Source: Calliopum simillimum
Lineage: Eukaryota; Arthropoda; Insecta; Diptera; Lauxaniidae
Length of the DNA stretch: 64,000 bases
Direction: 5' to 3'
NCBI GenBank assembly: GCA_951812925.1
Contig: OX638370.1
Coordinates: 42,101,948 to 42,165,947, forward strand
In this document: piece by piece, positions 23,301 through 35,782 of the stretch
Layout of the letters: each line of letters begins with the position of its first letter
Position numbering within the stretch: position 1 is the stretch's first letter
Translations under genes and position numbers: made by a program
The notes under the pieces: model-generated
The model's input: only the letters and a program-made list of their open reading frames with translations
What the model was told of the DNA's origin: nothing
Databases searched by the model: none

Positions 23301-26136
23301 GGATTTTTTCTGAATGGTCATGAAATTTATCATCGATTAATATTAAGATTGATCAAAATCCGCGATGACGGCAAAACATTCCGAGAATTTAATGATTCAA
23401 AAATCATTTAAAAATATTTCTGCCAGGCTATAACCATGCTGACCAAGCTTTTCTTATTCGTCTTAGTGTAAATTACCATTTTGCATTAAAAATTTCAGAA
23501 TCCGCGATGACGGCACTTTTAGTATTGCCGGCTCCCGGACTATTAGTTTTTTGGGATTTTTAAATTTTATTTTTTTTTCTATCAAACTACTTACTGTCTA
23601 GTTAAATCGATACAAGTACCTTGCTCTAAAGTATCAACGGTGGTACTCAAAAGTTAGTTCGCTGGTCTGATCTGAACCGATCGTATTGTTAAGACTTTAG
23701 ATATATGTAATTTAATTTTTTATATTACGACATAAGGCAGAAATGGGTTAAGTAATGACTTTCACATTTCATAAATAAGTTATTGTGCAGCACAACGCAA
23801 CATTGATTGCCTTTGTCACGTGCAACATTCAAAGGATTGCAACAGAGTAATGCGAAACCAAAAGACCTAAAACAGACAAAACAGTAAACGCCAAATAGCA
23901 AATTCCAACTCCAATGATGCATAATAAAAAATAAAAATGAGTCACTAAAAAACTGAAAATAAAACTTTTAACAAATCCAATGACGAAGAAAATACAAATT
24001 GAAAGCATAACTTCGACGCGGATTTATCAAAAAAAGTGTTGCATGTCTAAAAGAAGTTGCACGCGCAGTGAATTGTAACGCGCGTCGCAATGAAATTGAG
24101 TTGAGAGTTCAAGCTGTGTGATATGTTGCATGTACCCAGTCATCTCCATTGAAGTTATCTCTCATCCTTTGAATAACTTATGAATTTGATTTTTTTTTCT
24201 GTTTAGAACGATTTTTGTTACAGTTTTTCTTTATTTTTTTTTTTGCTGGCCAAAACTTTATCGACTTACTGACTAAAGAAGGCCCAAAGCACCATTGGCC
24301 ATTCGGTTAGATTCGCGCGTGCTTCGGTGCATTGAGTTACAACTGCAATGGTTCATTGACCAAATTGGACACATATGCACTATGGAATTAACTTTGACTT
24401 GTTACTTCAATATTTTCGAGGCAAAGTCGGGTTGTTTTTTTTTTTTGTTACCATCATTTCTAAAGTATTTGTCGCAGCGCGCTTAAAATCTTCTCCATTT
24501 GACTTTTGAGACTAAAAACAGCAACGGTACTCTACTTAGAGAGCTGAAGGCTTCAACTTTGTCAACGTTGTTGTCATAGCTCATATGGCAGTGGTGTAGT
24601 TTGAAAATTTTTAAAAAGTAACAGTGGATTTAATGGGTCTATGAATGAATAAAAATATAGAAACTGGAAACTGATCACTGCTCGGAAATAGACGTGACGA
24701 CACGTATTGAGTAAATTCGAGTATAAACAAACCAATGTTGACAACCACAATGAACGTACGTAACTGATCGAAACTGAGCGAAACATTGCGGCGAGACGTG
24801 TTGTTCTGTAAGAACTAAACTTCAAACCTTCTGTACTCGTCATTACAGTTGTTTGGTCGCAAAACAAAAATATTTTTGATAAATACTAAATAATTTAATA
24901 ATTAAACTGGCTGATTTTTTGTAAAACGCTGATCTATTTCGATTCGTTTGCTAACATAGCATTTTGGGTGAAATTTCAAAACAGACGCAACGAGTGCAAA
25001 CGTTAGTTCAGTTGCTATCGTCTCGTTACGTCTATTTTGGTTAGGCCTTTTGGCGATGTTTTTTGCTTATGAACGTACATTAGACCGAAACCGAATCCCG
25101 AAACAGACTCAAAATTTAGAAAGACTCTTAAAAACGATATCTGCATTATTTTTTGCCCATTTTGGCTAAAAAAAACAACATATTTTTTGGTCATAACTTT
25201 GTTTTCATTACAAAATGGATACCCGAGGGTGATTTAGAAATAAGGACTATGTTCTTACAAAAATTTTGGCGTTTCAAAATTATAAATTTTTTTCGCGCTC
25301 CAAAATCGATTTATTACGTTCTTCAATTACGAGGCCGGAAAAACGATTTCTTACTCAAAAGCAAGTTTTCAATAAACTATTACCAAAATCGCAAAGATAG
25401 TAAACACACAGTTAAATAGCATATCTGCTTATAAACAAGCAAAAGTGTTATTATATTTTAACAAAACATTATTACCATTAAACGAAGTTGAAGTCAGATA
25501 AGAAAATAACACTGCCTCATTTCACTAACTAAATGGTAATAAAAGCACCAATATTCGATAGAAGCGCGGATATGCTAACATCTATAGTTTTCTAAACAAA
25601 GCCACTATACGAAGGTGCCCCGTGTACGTATCTATCCCGTCTTCGCCTACAAAGTTTTTTGAAAAATTAATATTTGTGAGTTATGGTCGAAAAACTAAAA
25701 TAGACCAAACATTTTACATAATAATACCACCTGTATTATAATTTTTTGACATAGTATGTTAGGAAAAGTTACTTTTTGGACATTTAACTAAAAATTAATT
25801 AAAATAAAATAACGGTTTCTGAAATGGTACAGGAGCTATTGATCGAAAACTGAAAATTTTTTAACAAAAACTGTAGAGGTCGTTTAAACCCGTTATCCAG
25901 CTAATTTTGTAAAACCCATCGGAGATTTTGGGAATTTTGAGTGGGTGGAAAATATGACCAAATCGGCAAATAATGATAAATACTGTTTTAATTGTCTATA
26001 ACTTCGATGTTTCTTAACCGATTTCCAAGTTCGGATCTTATTCACAAAGGTAATGATTCAGGCTATTAGTAAAAGGTAAGTATTCTGGTATTTGATAAAA
26101 AGTTCTGTTTCTATTACATTTTTAGTACTACAGCCA
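23301..26136. other. Long non-coding stretch
   Basis: No supported gene. Around 25995-26130 there is a copy of a dispersed motif (ataacttcgatgtttcttaa ... tttttagtacta) also seen twice at 34583-35015. The rest is AT-rich DNA with short frames that carry no recognised motif. Confidence 0.4.
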
Positions 26137-26492
26137 TTCAATGCCTAGCATAAGAAGATCTGCAACACCCCTTCCAATTTCGCTGAAATTTGTTAAATGG
26201 TTTTGTTTCATGCCTAATCTTCTAGAAATAGGAAATTTTTGCGATTTTTTTTGTGGCTTGTGGAGGGGTGCAAAGAGTGGAAAAACCGGTAAATTGTGAT
26301 AAACTCTCCTCAAATAGTTGTCAATAACTTGGATATTTACAATTTTTATGCTTTTGGAAAGTTATTGAATCCACAAAAAAAATTGCAAAATTTTTTTTTG
26401 GCATTTCTATCAAATTGGGTATGACACAAAACCATATTCCAAATTTCAGCAAAATTGGAAGGAGTTTGGCAAGTCTTGTCACGCTAGGCATG
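26137..26492. repeat. Inverted-repeat block, also present near 34437
   Basis: The left side 'tcaatgcctagcataagaag' continuing to 'ccttccaatttcgctgaaat' is matched by an inverted copy at about 26430-26492 with many mismatches. The left half recurs in direct orientation at 34437-34610. This is probably an old palindromic repeat family. Confidence 0.5.
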
Positions 26493-26501
26493 AATACAGA
26501 C

Positions 26502-27486
26502 CAGTGCTGTCGTTTACACTTCAATTGAAGTGTTTTGCTCCTTTTTTATCAAAAACACTTCGCCACTTCCCCTTTCATAAAATCACTTCACTTTTTCTTG
26601 GATACAAAATTTGCCTAAAAATTTGTCTATTCTTTTTATGAGAGTTCAGAAACATACTTTTTTGTATGCCCGAAGCCTGCCCTGACTGAAAAGTAACTTT
26701 TTTTTTCAATATATCAAGCGAACAAAGCAAAATTTCGATATACTTCACAGGAAACTTTTTGTAGAGAATTAAATTTGCCATCGAAATAGTTTATACACTC
26801 TTACTTTTACTTTTTGTCTTTAACTGTTTTAGGGTCAGGGATAGGTAGACAAAGCGGCATATCATAAAAGTAGATAAAATTTCCTTTCAAACGCTTCATT
26901 ATAAAATTTTTAGATGAAAAATTGGCCGAAATATGGCCGAACATTTAAATTTTTTTTAAGTGGTCGGAAAAATTTTTTTTACTCAAAAAAAGGCGTCTTA
27001 CGAGAAAAGTGTATAATGCCTAAAATACTACTTAAGAATCATTCAAAGAATACGTTTAATTTTTGGGTAAATTTCATAATTTTTAAAAAATTGGTCAAAA
27101 AAAAAAATTAAAAAAGTTCCAAAAAATTCTGAACTATTCTAAGCATTTTTGCCTTATACATTTTTTTCGTAAGATGCCTTGTTTTGAGTAAAAACCATTT
27201 TTTCGACCGCATAAACAACATTTCCATGTTCGAGTGGCCGGCCATATTTCGGTAAATTTTCGACCTAAGAAATTTTTTATTTATGTTTTCATATTTTTTT
27301 TAAATATATTTTCAAATTTTGTTACATGTAGCATAAAAATAAATGAACTGAAAAAATAAAATTGCGATTTTTGTATTCACTTCGCTAATACTTCGCTAAT
27401 ACTTCACTTTTTCAGAATTTTACTTCGCAACACTTCACTTTTTACAAAATTTCACTTCGCTCAAATTTTTCAAAACGACAGCACTG
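26502..27486. mobile_element. hAT-like non-autonomous element (985 bp)
   Basis: Terminal inverted repeats CAGTGCTGTCGTTT (26502-26515) and its inverse ending at 27486 have the CAGTG start common in hAT elements. Subterminal regions at both ends are crowded with CACTTC/ACTTCGC words in opposite orientations, as expected of hAT transposase-binding repeats. The interior has no transposase-like frame. The flanking octamers do not match, so the target duplication has decayed or the boundaries are slightly off. It lies directly beside the block at 26137-26492. Confidence 0.65.
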
Positions 27487-28924
27487 ATTCCAATTCCCTC
27501 CAAATTTTGGCAGGTGTGTGGTAAACACAGTATAAGTCTATAGTATTCACTAAGTTTCAAAACGAGAGCTGCTGTAGGTGCAGAGATATATTATTTTCAG
27601 CATGTATTTTTGCAAAGGTGAATTCAATTTGGAAAAAGTTGAATTTGATTCGGAAAACGGGGCAGAATTTGATTTGGAAAAATTTGAATTTGAATTTGTC
27701 CGAGTTCACCCAATTTTTTCTCAGAGCTTGCATTTATAGTTCTTAGTGTCTGAGTGAAATTTGGTTGGATTATCTCAAAAATCGTTTTCAGTATGGCGTT
27801 TTAAAACTTTTGCTTCTATGGGAGGTGCCACGCCCTCTTGTCCAAGTTCGTCTAGTCTTAGCTCAGATTTTTAGGCGTAATCGTGAAACATTCAAAATTG
27901 ATATTTTTTGAAACAGTGTAGATTATATCATCTATTTAACTGACTATCTGACGAACTCTAAGTTTATTGATAGCCTTAAAGCCCCATTTGACTACGCTCA
28001 TGAACAGTGTTGTACAGTATATCGTACGTTAAGTTGCTGCTTTTTTTCTCTTTTCGTTGTTGCTGTTGTTGTTGTTTAGTGTGATTTAAGTAATCCATTT
28101 GAAATGGAATTGACTGCACTGCAGCATCAGTTTTCAACTCGTTTTGGGTTTGCAACGTCTCGCTTCGTTTAATCCCCGTTGCAAATATCGAATGCAACAT
28201 TTCTGCTACTTTTCCTTAGGAAAAACAAAAAAAAAAAAAATATAAATTTTTTTTTTCTTTTTCGATGATTTTTGTTTTATTCAGCTGAAATCCTTACCAA
28301 CAAGGTGTGTGCATCGCAAATGTATGACATCGATCTGGGGATCTGGCTATACAAATGGTTCAACATAAATTGTCAGTGAATTTTTTGGGAATAAATTTGT
28401 TATCTTGCATTATTTAGTAGTAAATTGCGACATGTTTTGCGCTTTTTGTTTTTAAACTTTTCGTGATTTATTTGCATTAACTTAAAATGGTAGCACTTTG
28501 GTAATAATGTCACAAATAAAACAATTTATTGGAATTAATTTAGCAAAAACGAGTAAATAAAAGTGACTTGTTTTGGTCGCTAGAAGATTGCAACAAATTA
28601 ATGAAATATTAAATCAGTAGTTTTCTGTCTTAAGTTTGTTTTATATATCTAATAGACTGATTAAACTGGTTCAGTTCGTTGTGCAAGTTCGTTCAACAGG
28701 CTGTCCGCCTATTCACAGACCCAGATCCACAAGTATCGAAGCTCGAGAGCCGCCAGAAATACAGCGAATTTGAATCACGTCGAGATACGATGGACTAAAA
28801 TTCGATGCTTTTTATATCGAATTCGATACCAAAAAATTAATTAAAGTGTGTTTTTTTACATACTGACTCATATTCCCCTGGTTAAGGTGTCATTTTTGAA
28901 CCTTTTAAGGAAAAGATAAAAATT
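27487..28924. other. Non-coding, mostly unrecognised
   Basis: Includes a copy of the dispersed word GGGAGGTGCCACGCCCTCTT at about 27820, also seen near 1310 and 44620. A (GTT)n-type run lies near 28060. No supported gene. Confidence 0.4.
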
Positions 28925-29166
28925 ACCCACATTTGGTGGTTGTAGGGGGTTAAAATATTCCACAAAAATATTCCTCGTAATGTCCTGTAACGATCATATA
29001 GTTAAACTCATCGATTTAACAAATGTGGTATTTTTGGTTTTTTTTCATGTACAGTGGATTAAATAACTTCAAAAATCGATAAAAAAAAAATCTGACGTCT
29101 ACTTTGAGAATGTTTTGGATTTTCTCATGTGTTTTACAACAAGTTTGATATTGTTGAACAGTGTAA
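28925..29166 (+). repeat. Dispersed repeat D, copy 1
   Basis: Shares an ordered series of words with 32962-33262: 'ggggttaaaatattccacaa', 'gatcatatagtt', 'catcgatttaac', 'aaaatcgat', 'tggattttctcatgtgtttt' and a final 'gaacagt'. It is a direct repeat about 4 kb away, diverged and non-coding. Confidence 0.6.
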
Positions 29167-29331
29167 TCATATGTTTTAAGCCATGACTGTACCAACATAT
29201 ATGCGCAGGGCATTATATATTCAAGTGCAAAATATTGATATTATTTGTGCTGAGATTAAGCATGTGTAAGTGCGTAAATACACGTATGTTTGTATGTATG
29301 TACTTTTATTTTGATGGAAACGACGGCGATA

Positions 29332-29366
29332 ACAATAATAATAATAACAACAACAACAACAATTAC
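29332..29366 (+). repeat. Short (AAT)n(AAC)n microsatellite
   Basis: A run of aataataataataacaacaa type; on the minus strand it gives a spurious Tyr/Cys-rich frame. Confidence 0.7.
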
Positions 29367-30204
29367 ATTTACAAAAACATAAAGAGCACTTAAAAATTGC
29401 GCATGGCGAATGGTTTTTTTTTAATTTTCGTTTATTTTTAAATTTATTGTAAAAATGTTTCAATTAAGACAGGTATTTTAACCAATATGAAACAACAAAA
29501 TAGTGAATACGCAGAAAAAAATTACAATAAAAGTTGATACCTCAACCCAACCAATACACTGATGATAAATAACACGGCAATTGAAAAAACTGTTATTTCA
29601 ACCTAACAGTTAATATTTTCGAACCAATGTATGGTATTCATATTTGATGTCTCTTCTTAAATACATTAAAATAGCTTGCATAGTTTGCGAGTTATAAAGG
29701 AGTGTAACGCAAAGTGTCGCTTCCTTGAAATTTTAATCCTACCGTAGCAAAAGATGTTTTACATCAAAAGCTACATTCATTGGGTATTTTATTTTCTTTG
29801 CAACGTAAAGTTAAACATTTTATTCAAGGACAGTCTTTGAAGAAGGCGCTTGAATCGCTTTAGATTTTCCTCAGTGTATCCGTACACATGTAATAACCGT
29901 TTGGTACAAATTTTTTGAAAATAATTTGCATTGTAACTGAAAATAAATTCTGAAAAATTGAGTTTCCTGTACCAAACTCTCGGCTGGCAATCGATGATGA
30001 TGACGACCATGGCTGATGATGAAACACAAATTTTATATGAAAGTTGGCCAAAAGCGTTTTATTCTCTTATGTACGAGTATGTATGAACGATCTTGATGGC
30101 GACCCTGTAGGACCAATGACTATTCTAAAACTAGTTTGTAAACTACTCCACGAGGGCGGACGACGAATTTAAATTCTGGTCCCAATCAGACATAAAGTTC
30201 TATG
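29367..30204. other. Non-coding, nothing recognised
   Basis: Overlapping minus-strand frames at 29789-30051 have no family motif. Confidence 0.35.
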
Positions 30205-31455
30205 TAGGCTGCTATATATATTTCTGGCCTAGAAAACACTAAGTGTTGCCAGGTGCAATCTGACATTTTCATTGGAAAGTTTGACACTTTTTAGCATAAA
30301 CATACTCAGAACGTTTTGACGTAAGACCATCATTTGTGTTGTCTACAGTGTCTTGAAAAAATTAATTTGGCAAAAAAATGGAATTAACTCGTGAACATTT
30401 TCGTGCGATTATTTTTCACAAATTTTGACGTGGATTATCACGACAAGAGTGCATCGATGAACTTAAATCTTTGTATTGCGATAAAGCACCATCCTATAGC
30501 ACTGTGAAAAACTAGTTTAATAAATTCAATCGTGGCCGACGCTCGCTCAAAGACGAATTCTGTGAAGGTCGTCCAAAAACGGCCGTTTTGCCGTGCGTGA
30601 ACTGATAATGCAAGATCGTCATGTGACATACCGTGAGATAGAGGCATTCTTGGGCATTTCTCCCACTAGCATACATTTGACATTGCATGAACACTTGGCC
30701 GTAAAAAAGGTTTGTTCTCGTTGGATCCCGCACAATTTGACTATCGCTCAAAAAAAGGCTCGTGTCGATTGGTGCAAAAAAATGTTTAAAAAATACGATC
30801 ACGGTGCTTCATAAGACGTTTATAAGATTGCCACAGATGACGAATTATGGATTTATGCGTATGAGCCCGAAACAAAACAGCAATCGACCGTGTGGGTCTT
30901 CGAAGACGAGCCAAATCCAACGAAAGTTGTTCGTGGAAGAAGCACTTTGAAGCAAATGGTCGCCTGTTTCTTCGGCAAAATTGGTCATGTGGCGACTGCT
31001 CCGCTTGAGCAACGTAGGACGGTCAATTCTGAGTGGTACACCACAAGTTGTTTGCCTAAAGTCTTCGGAGAAATTCAAAAAACGAAGATGTTCACCATGA
31101 TAATGCGAGCTCTCACACATCGGCTCAAACCAGCGCTTTTTTGACCGACCAAAACGTCGAATTGATGGTTCATCCGCCATACAACCCAGACTTGGCACCC
31201 AATGATTTCTTTTAATTCCCGCACGTCAAGAAAAAAATGCGTGGTCAACGATTTTCGTCGCACGAAGATGCTGTTGAAGCGTTCAAAAACTATGTTTTGG
31301 AGGTATCTCAATCGGAGTGGAAAAAGTGCTTCGACAATTGGTTTGAGCGCATGCAAAAGTGTATAAATCATGCTGGAGAATACTTTGAAAATCAATAAAA
31401 CCATTTTTGATGATAAATATTCGCATTTTCATTATTAGGCATAGCAGCCCACGTA
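30205..31455 (+). mobile_element. Degenerate mariner element
   Basis: About 1.25 kb, the standard mariner size. Ends match as imperfect inverted repeats: GGCTGCTATATATATTTC near 30207 and, inverted from the right end, GGGCTGCTATGCCTAATAAT. TA occurs at 30205-30206 and again at 31454-31455, close to the expected target dinucleotides. It encloses a transposase frame with several stops and shifts. The element is dead. Its right end joins an old satellite-like block. Confidence 0.85.
30378..31398 (+). pseudogene. Mariner transposase pseudogene
   Basis: From the ATG at 30378 to the TAA at 31396-31398 the locus matches a full-length mariner transposase of about 340 residues. In order there are an N-terminal helix-turn-helix region (REHFRAIIFH..., SRQECIDELKSLY), the WVPHNL-like interdomain motif (RWIPHNLT, near 30722), the first catalytic Asp region (ATDDELWIYAYEPETKQQS, near 30830), the second Asp in VHHDNAS (near 31090), and the third in the PDLAPNDFF motif (near 31187-31212), giving a D,D34D-type signature. 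In-frame stops occur at about 30426, 30513, 30812 and 31213, and the 1021-bp length is not a multiple of three, so there are frameshifts, one near 30590. It cannot encode active enzyme. Confidence 0.92.
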
Positions 31456-31530
31456 TTAACGTTTTACATTGTTTGTCATTGGGCGAAACCAATTGTCTCT
31501 TTATGCATTACATTCAGACCAGAATCAGTC

Positions 31531-31776
31531 CAATTGAGGAGTGGCCGTACCAAAGGGCCTAAGTGCCATTTCCATGAAACAAGTGACATTTCGTTAGAAA
31601 TTAATAAAATTGTTTTCTGTTTTCACAAAAAATTTACCTGATAGTGTGAAATTCATGTCATTATGTTGAAAAAATTAGAGCAGTCAAATAATCGACTATA
31701 AAGCACAAAAAAAGTATGACATTAGTTTTGCCTCGAAATGGCACTTAGGCCCTTTGGTACGGCCACTCCTCAATTG
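31531..31776. mobile_element. 246-bp MITE with perfect 42-bp inverted repeats
   Basis: 31531-31572 and 31735-31776 are exact reverse complements over 42 bp (starting caattgaggagtggccgtac). The interior of about 160 bp is AT-rich and non-coding. Perfect arms suggest either recent insertion or continuing gene conversion between arms. The flanks are similar to each other because the host site is a tandem repeat, so the target duplication cannot be told apart. The 62-residue minus-strand frame at 31745-31933 is a shadow. Confidence 0.85.
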
Positions 31777-31849
31777 TCTCCTTATGTATTACATTCGGAC
31801 CAGAAAAAGCCCAATTTTTTACTTTATTTATAAATTTCAAAAATTTAGT

Positions 31850-32110
31850 TTCACAGGCCAATGTGCTGAAAAGTTGTTTATGAAAAAAACATCTATTTAT
31901 TTCTGGGCCTTGTGTTTCGGGTTCGAATCTCAAATTTTTTATATTTTTTTTATTATTTTATTCCTTGGCCATATTGGACACGCAGTTCATTTTCCGCCCC
32001 AAAAACTCTTCAGACAAGTTGTGTATAAATAAATAGATATTTAAAAATTGAAATTGAAAATTACCGAGTGGATATATTGAACCCGGGTCTCTCAACGCAG
32101 CCCAAGTCCG
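31850..32110. other. Two tRNA-like B-box motifs in opposite orientation (possible SINE relics)
   Basis: GGTTCGAATC, an exact RNA polymerase III B box, lies on the plus strand at 31920-31929. On the minus strand, GACCCGGGTTCAAT lies near 32076-32090 and is preceded by TTGGGCTGCGTTGAGA, which resembles a tRNA anticodon-to-T-arm stretch. Good A boxes are not evident. This could be a tRNA-derived SINE pair or chance. Confidence 0.3.
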
Positions 32111-32310
32111 ATACACTATAGTTTGCTCTTCATCACTATAGACGAACGGCCAAAACTACGTAGTAAGTAATGTTATAATTTAACTGACACAGTCGATACA
32201 TAATTGGACCATTTTTGGTACTAATGACGGATTATGCATTACATTTGGACCATTTTTGAAGCGATTGACCCACTTTGCATTACGTTTGTACCATTTTTGT
32301 TTCAATTGAT

Positions 32311-32961
32311 AATTTTAGTTATTTTATTTTAGTTATAGGTGTAGTCCATTTTCGACTACTAGCAAAACAACTAAACAAAAGATGGGACTATTGTCTCCGT
32401 CGGTCCTACAGGGGAATGAACCAACACTGTGCGCGTATGCCTGCATATGCATGTTTATGTGTGCGTAATTTAATACAATCATAATAAATGTTAAAAGCCT
32501 TTTAATGTGAATTGATTAAATGTACTATGTAAATATGTGTAAAATTTAATGGATGTTCCGCTGTGGTAGCGCTTATGTATTGAACAAGCGAAAAGTATAC
32601 ACGATGGTGCTCGACATTATCACCAGTGACATCATATTGTGATATTAATTTATGAATATTTTGAGTGTTTAAATTTTAAGTTAAGATAGAGCACAAAATT
32701 TTTACAATTTTAACTGGTCTGACATCACGTCGAAATGAAACTGTATAAAGTATGTGGCAAGTCGACACAGGTCGATTATGAAATCACTAAAACTTATTGT
32801 ACCTGATATTTGCCAATATGGAAGGTGACATGGGGTTTGTTGCACCGTGGATCTTTTTGCAGTGCTTTTTATCCATTCAAATCGCAGCACTCATGACCTT
32901 TATGAGTGCACACAGTAAAATTTACCATTTTGACCCCCACATATTGGTTATTTGACCTACA
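32311..32961. other. Non-coding, nothing recognised
   Basis: No supported gene. A minus-strand frame at 32702-32890 has no family motif. Confidence 0.4.
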
Positions 32962-33262
32962 TGTGGGGGTTTTAGAGGGCTTAAATTGTCTACAAAAATA
33001 TTACTCGTAATATCCTGCTTCAGTTTACTGAACATATGATTCACCTCAAATGTAAGGATCATATAGTTGAATTCATCGATTTAACACAAGAATGCGTTAT
33101 TTTTGTTTTATCATGCAAAAAACTTTAAAAATCGATTAAAAAAAATCTGATGTTCTGGAGAAAAACGACGAGACATGGGTATTTATTTTAATGTCTACTT
33201 TAAGAACTTTTTGGATTTTCTCATGTGTTTTACAAAAAGTTTCAAATTATCGAACAGTATAT
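32962..33262 (+). repeat. Dispersed repeat D, copy 2
   Basis: Direct diverged copy of 28925-29166 with an extra segment of about 50 bp in the middle (near 33150-33200). Confidence 0.6.
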
Positions 33263-34436
33263 TACAAAAAAACGAAAAAAATAGGCAAAAACGCATTTTA
33301 GTAGTTTATCAATGAATTGTATACAACTTTTACATTTTTCCATCGATTTTCTTTAATAGTATCGTATTTGCTTAACAAATATATAGACTATGATATAAAA
33401 AAACAAAATTATTTTTTTTTTTTTAATTTTTTTTTGGTGTATAAAATCTGCAGTTGATTTTGATTTTTTTTTAATTTTTTCGGAAAAAAATATTTTTTTT
33501 TTTTCATATATCAATTTATTCCTCCAAAACTAACAAACCAGCAAAAAAGTGGTGTTAATTTCATTTATAGGTAATTTAATTACCTCTAATATGATATATA
33601 ATACGTTTAAATACAAACATTGGTTCTTGACCGATATCTCGAGAACGACACGAAAGAAAAACAAAAATAATGCGATTTTCGGAATCAGCAGCCCATTTTA
33701 CATATAAAATGAATAATGGCATTCAATGGGAAAAATTTTTTTAATCATTTGTAAACTAGTATAATTTAAGACACGTAGGAAACTGTAACGTTCCCTGTTT
33801 TTTAGTTTGTCAGAAAAATTACCAAAGCGCATCTTATCCGTACCAGAAAATATTTGCAAAAACATTTTTCATGATAAAATAACAGATATTTTTCAGTTTT
33901 GTATGAATTCCTAAAAAATTTTTGACAAAATTTGATTTTAAGAAATCTTTTTATGTAGGAACTGCGTAAAACTTTCAACTGCTATAACTTCTTTGTTTGT
34001 TAACTTAGTAGAGCACTTTGTTGCCAAAATGTAAATATATTTTCCGTTTATTTATTTATTTAATTTGAAATTTAAGAGATCATAAAATATGTAACAAAAT
34101 TTTCAAAGACTTTAATTTTATGATAAAAAAAAAAACATTCCATTTAGGGTGATAGGAACCAGAGAAACTAGGTCGAACTATCGAATATGACCTTGGACGT
34201 CCAAAAGAGATAAGAAAAAAATTTAGGCCTAGCTAAGCTCTTTACAAAAATATATAATTTTTGAACATCGGACATCACCTGCACAAGTTATGAAAAAAAA
34301 CCATTTTGGCTGTTTTTTGAGTGTTCAAAATAAAAAATTTTATTTTGCCGCCTAGATTCTCGCAAGGTAAGCTTTCAAATAGGGGGCGGTTTTTTCAAAC
34401 TTTTTTTTTTGTATGCAGACTGACCCGGCCTAATAT
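33263..34436. other. Very AT-rich non-coding DNA
   Basis: Long A and T runs (33370-33520) and no supported gene. A 'gaccgatatctcgagaacg' word near 33630 resembles dipteran dispersed repeats but no boundary is visible. Confidence 0.4.
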
Positions 34437-35015
34437 TCCATGCCTAGGGTAACAAGATCTGACACACTCCTTCCGATTTCGCTGAAATTTCGCTTCATAC
34501 CTAATCTGATAGAAATGGCGAGTGACTTGTGCAAGGAGTGGAAAAATCGATATATTTTGACAAACTCTCCTCAAACAGTTGTCAATAACTTGGAGCTATC
34601 TTAACCGATTTTCGGGCTTAGACTACTTCAAAAAAGGGTATTGAATTAGCGAAAGTTAATTTTTTTCGTATTTTATAAAAACTACTAAATTTACTATGGT
34701 TTTAGTAATGAAAACGCTCCGGTGGTCACTTTTTCGACCTTCTAAAATATATATTTTAAAAAGGAGAAAAAAAAAAAAAAACTTTCATATGAAAAAAAGC
34801 GAAAAATGGAATGTATCGAGGCAAAGAAGTTATGATTTTTTTGGAAACTTAAAAAAAAAGGACCAACCACAATATGGCTTATAACTAGAACATTTCTTAA
34901 ACCATTTTCATGTTTAGACCGTTTGAAGAAAGGTACTGAATCACGCTATATGCACATAGTAAATTTTTTTGTATTTGGTAAAAGGTACTAAATTTACTAC
35001 TTTTTTAGTACTAAA
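34437..35015 (+). repeat. Dispersed repeat block related to 25995-26340
   Basis: 34437-34610 resembles 26137-26340 (same 'atgcctag', 'agatctg', 'ccttccgatttcgctgaaat', 'aaactctcctcaa', 'gttgtcaataacttgg' order). The following 'ataacttggagctatcttaa ... tttagta' segment occurs again at about 34875-35015 and near 25995-26130. It is a degenerate repeat with a period of about 290 bp. Confidence 0.5.
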
Positions 35016-35445
35016 CAACAAAAAACGATATATTACTTATTTGCGACATTCCAAAATATTTTTCAAGAAAAGAAGACAAAACCACCTTTCACATGAATTT
35101 AAAATTAAGATAGTCTTCAATGGTGCGGCGTGAAGTTTAAAGTATTGAAGTTTAAGTGTGTACCGCCGGCGGTTCACGTGGCACCTGGCGGAGGACATTT
35201 TGCTTGTATGGTGGCACTCAATGTGTTAACATCAGTGATTTTATGTAATTTAAATCCCTAAAATTTTTTCAAATGCTTCTGATTTTTTTTATATTTGAGT
35301 TTTATTTTTGCAGTATACTTTTATATGTCAAAAACACAAAAACTTTAATAATTTTCATATTATTATTTTCAATTACTTTCGTTGTTTTATTTATTTGAAT
35401 ATCTTTTTTTTCTCTATACATTGCAATTGGGGCATAAGGCTTGTT

Positions 35446-35510
35446 TCTTTTGACGCTTATATACAATTGCGTTAATTTTTAGATTACGATAACCTCATCA
35501 TCAGAATTGT
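35446..35510 (+). repeat. Relic of the terminal repeat of the 19217-19596 MITE
   Basis: GCTTGTTTCTTTTGACGCTT, then ATATACAATTGCGTTAA, then GATTACGATAAC match the MITE left end (GCCGTGTTTTTTTGACGCGT, then ATATACAATTG, then GCGATAACTC) with about one change in five. No matching right end was found nearby. Confidence 0.45.
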
Positions 35511-35782
35511 CAATACAAATACCTGCAGGATTTCTTCCTAACCAAAAATTTTCTCCAAGTTTTTCCAATAGATCTCTTACTTTCCGAGCTATGATCCTTT
35601 GAAAAGAAGATATTTCAGCCTCCATACAAAGCAGCATTAGTAACAAAAAAGCGATTTATGGCCACAAAACACTCAAAATGATTTAAATTCCACTGCAGAG
35701 TATGAAAGCGCCAATAAGGGGAAGGCGATGCCTCTCTCCCAAAATATTTCGTTCAGATTCGGTTTCAGCGTCGAACAGTACT

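Larger units (their letters stand above)
31490..32310 (+). repeat. Old satellite-like array with TTATGCATTACATTTGGACC units
   Basis: The word TTATGCATTACATTYGGACC, or close variants, occurs near 31501, 31782, 32196, 32231 and 32272, often followed by ATTTTTG or CAATT. Unit spacing where intact is about 40 bp. Later insertions, including the MITE at 31531-31776, have spread the units apart. Confidence 0.5.
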
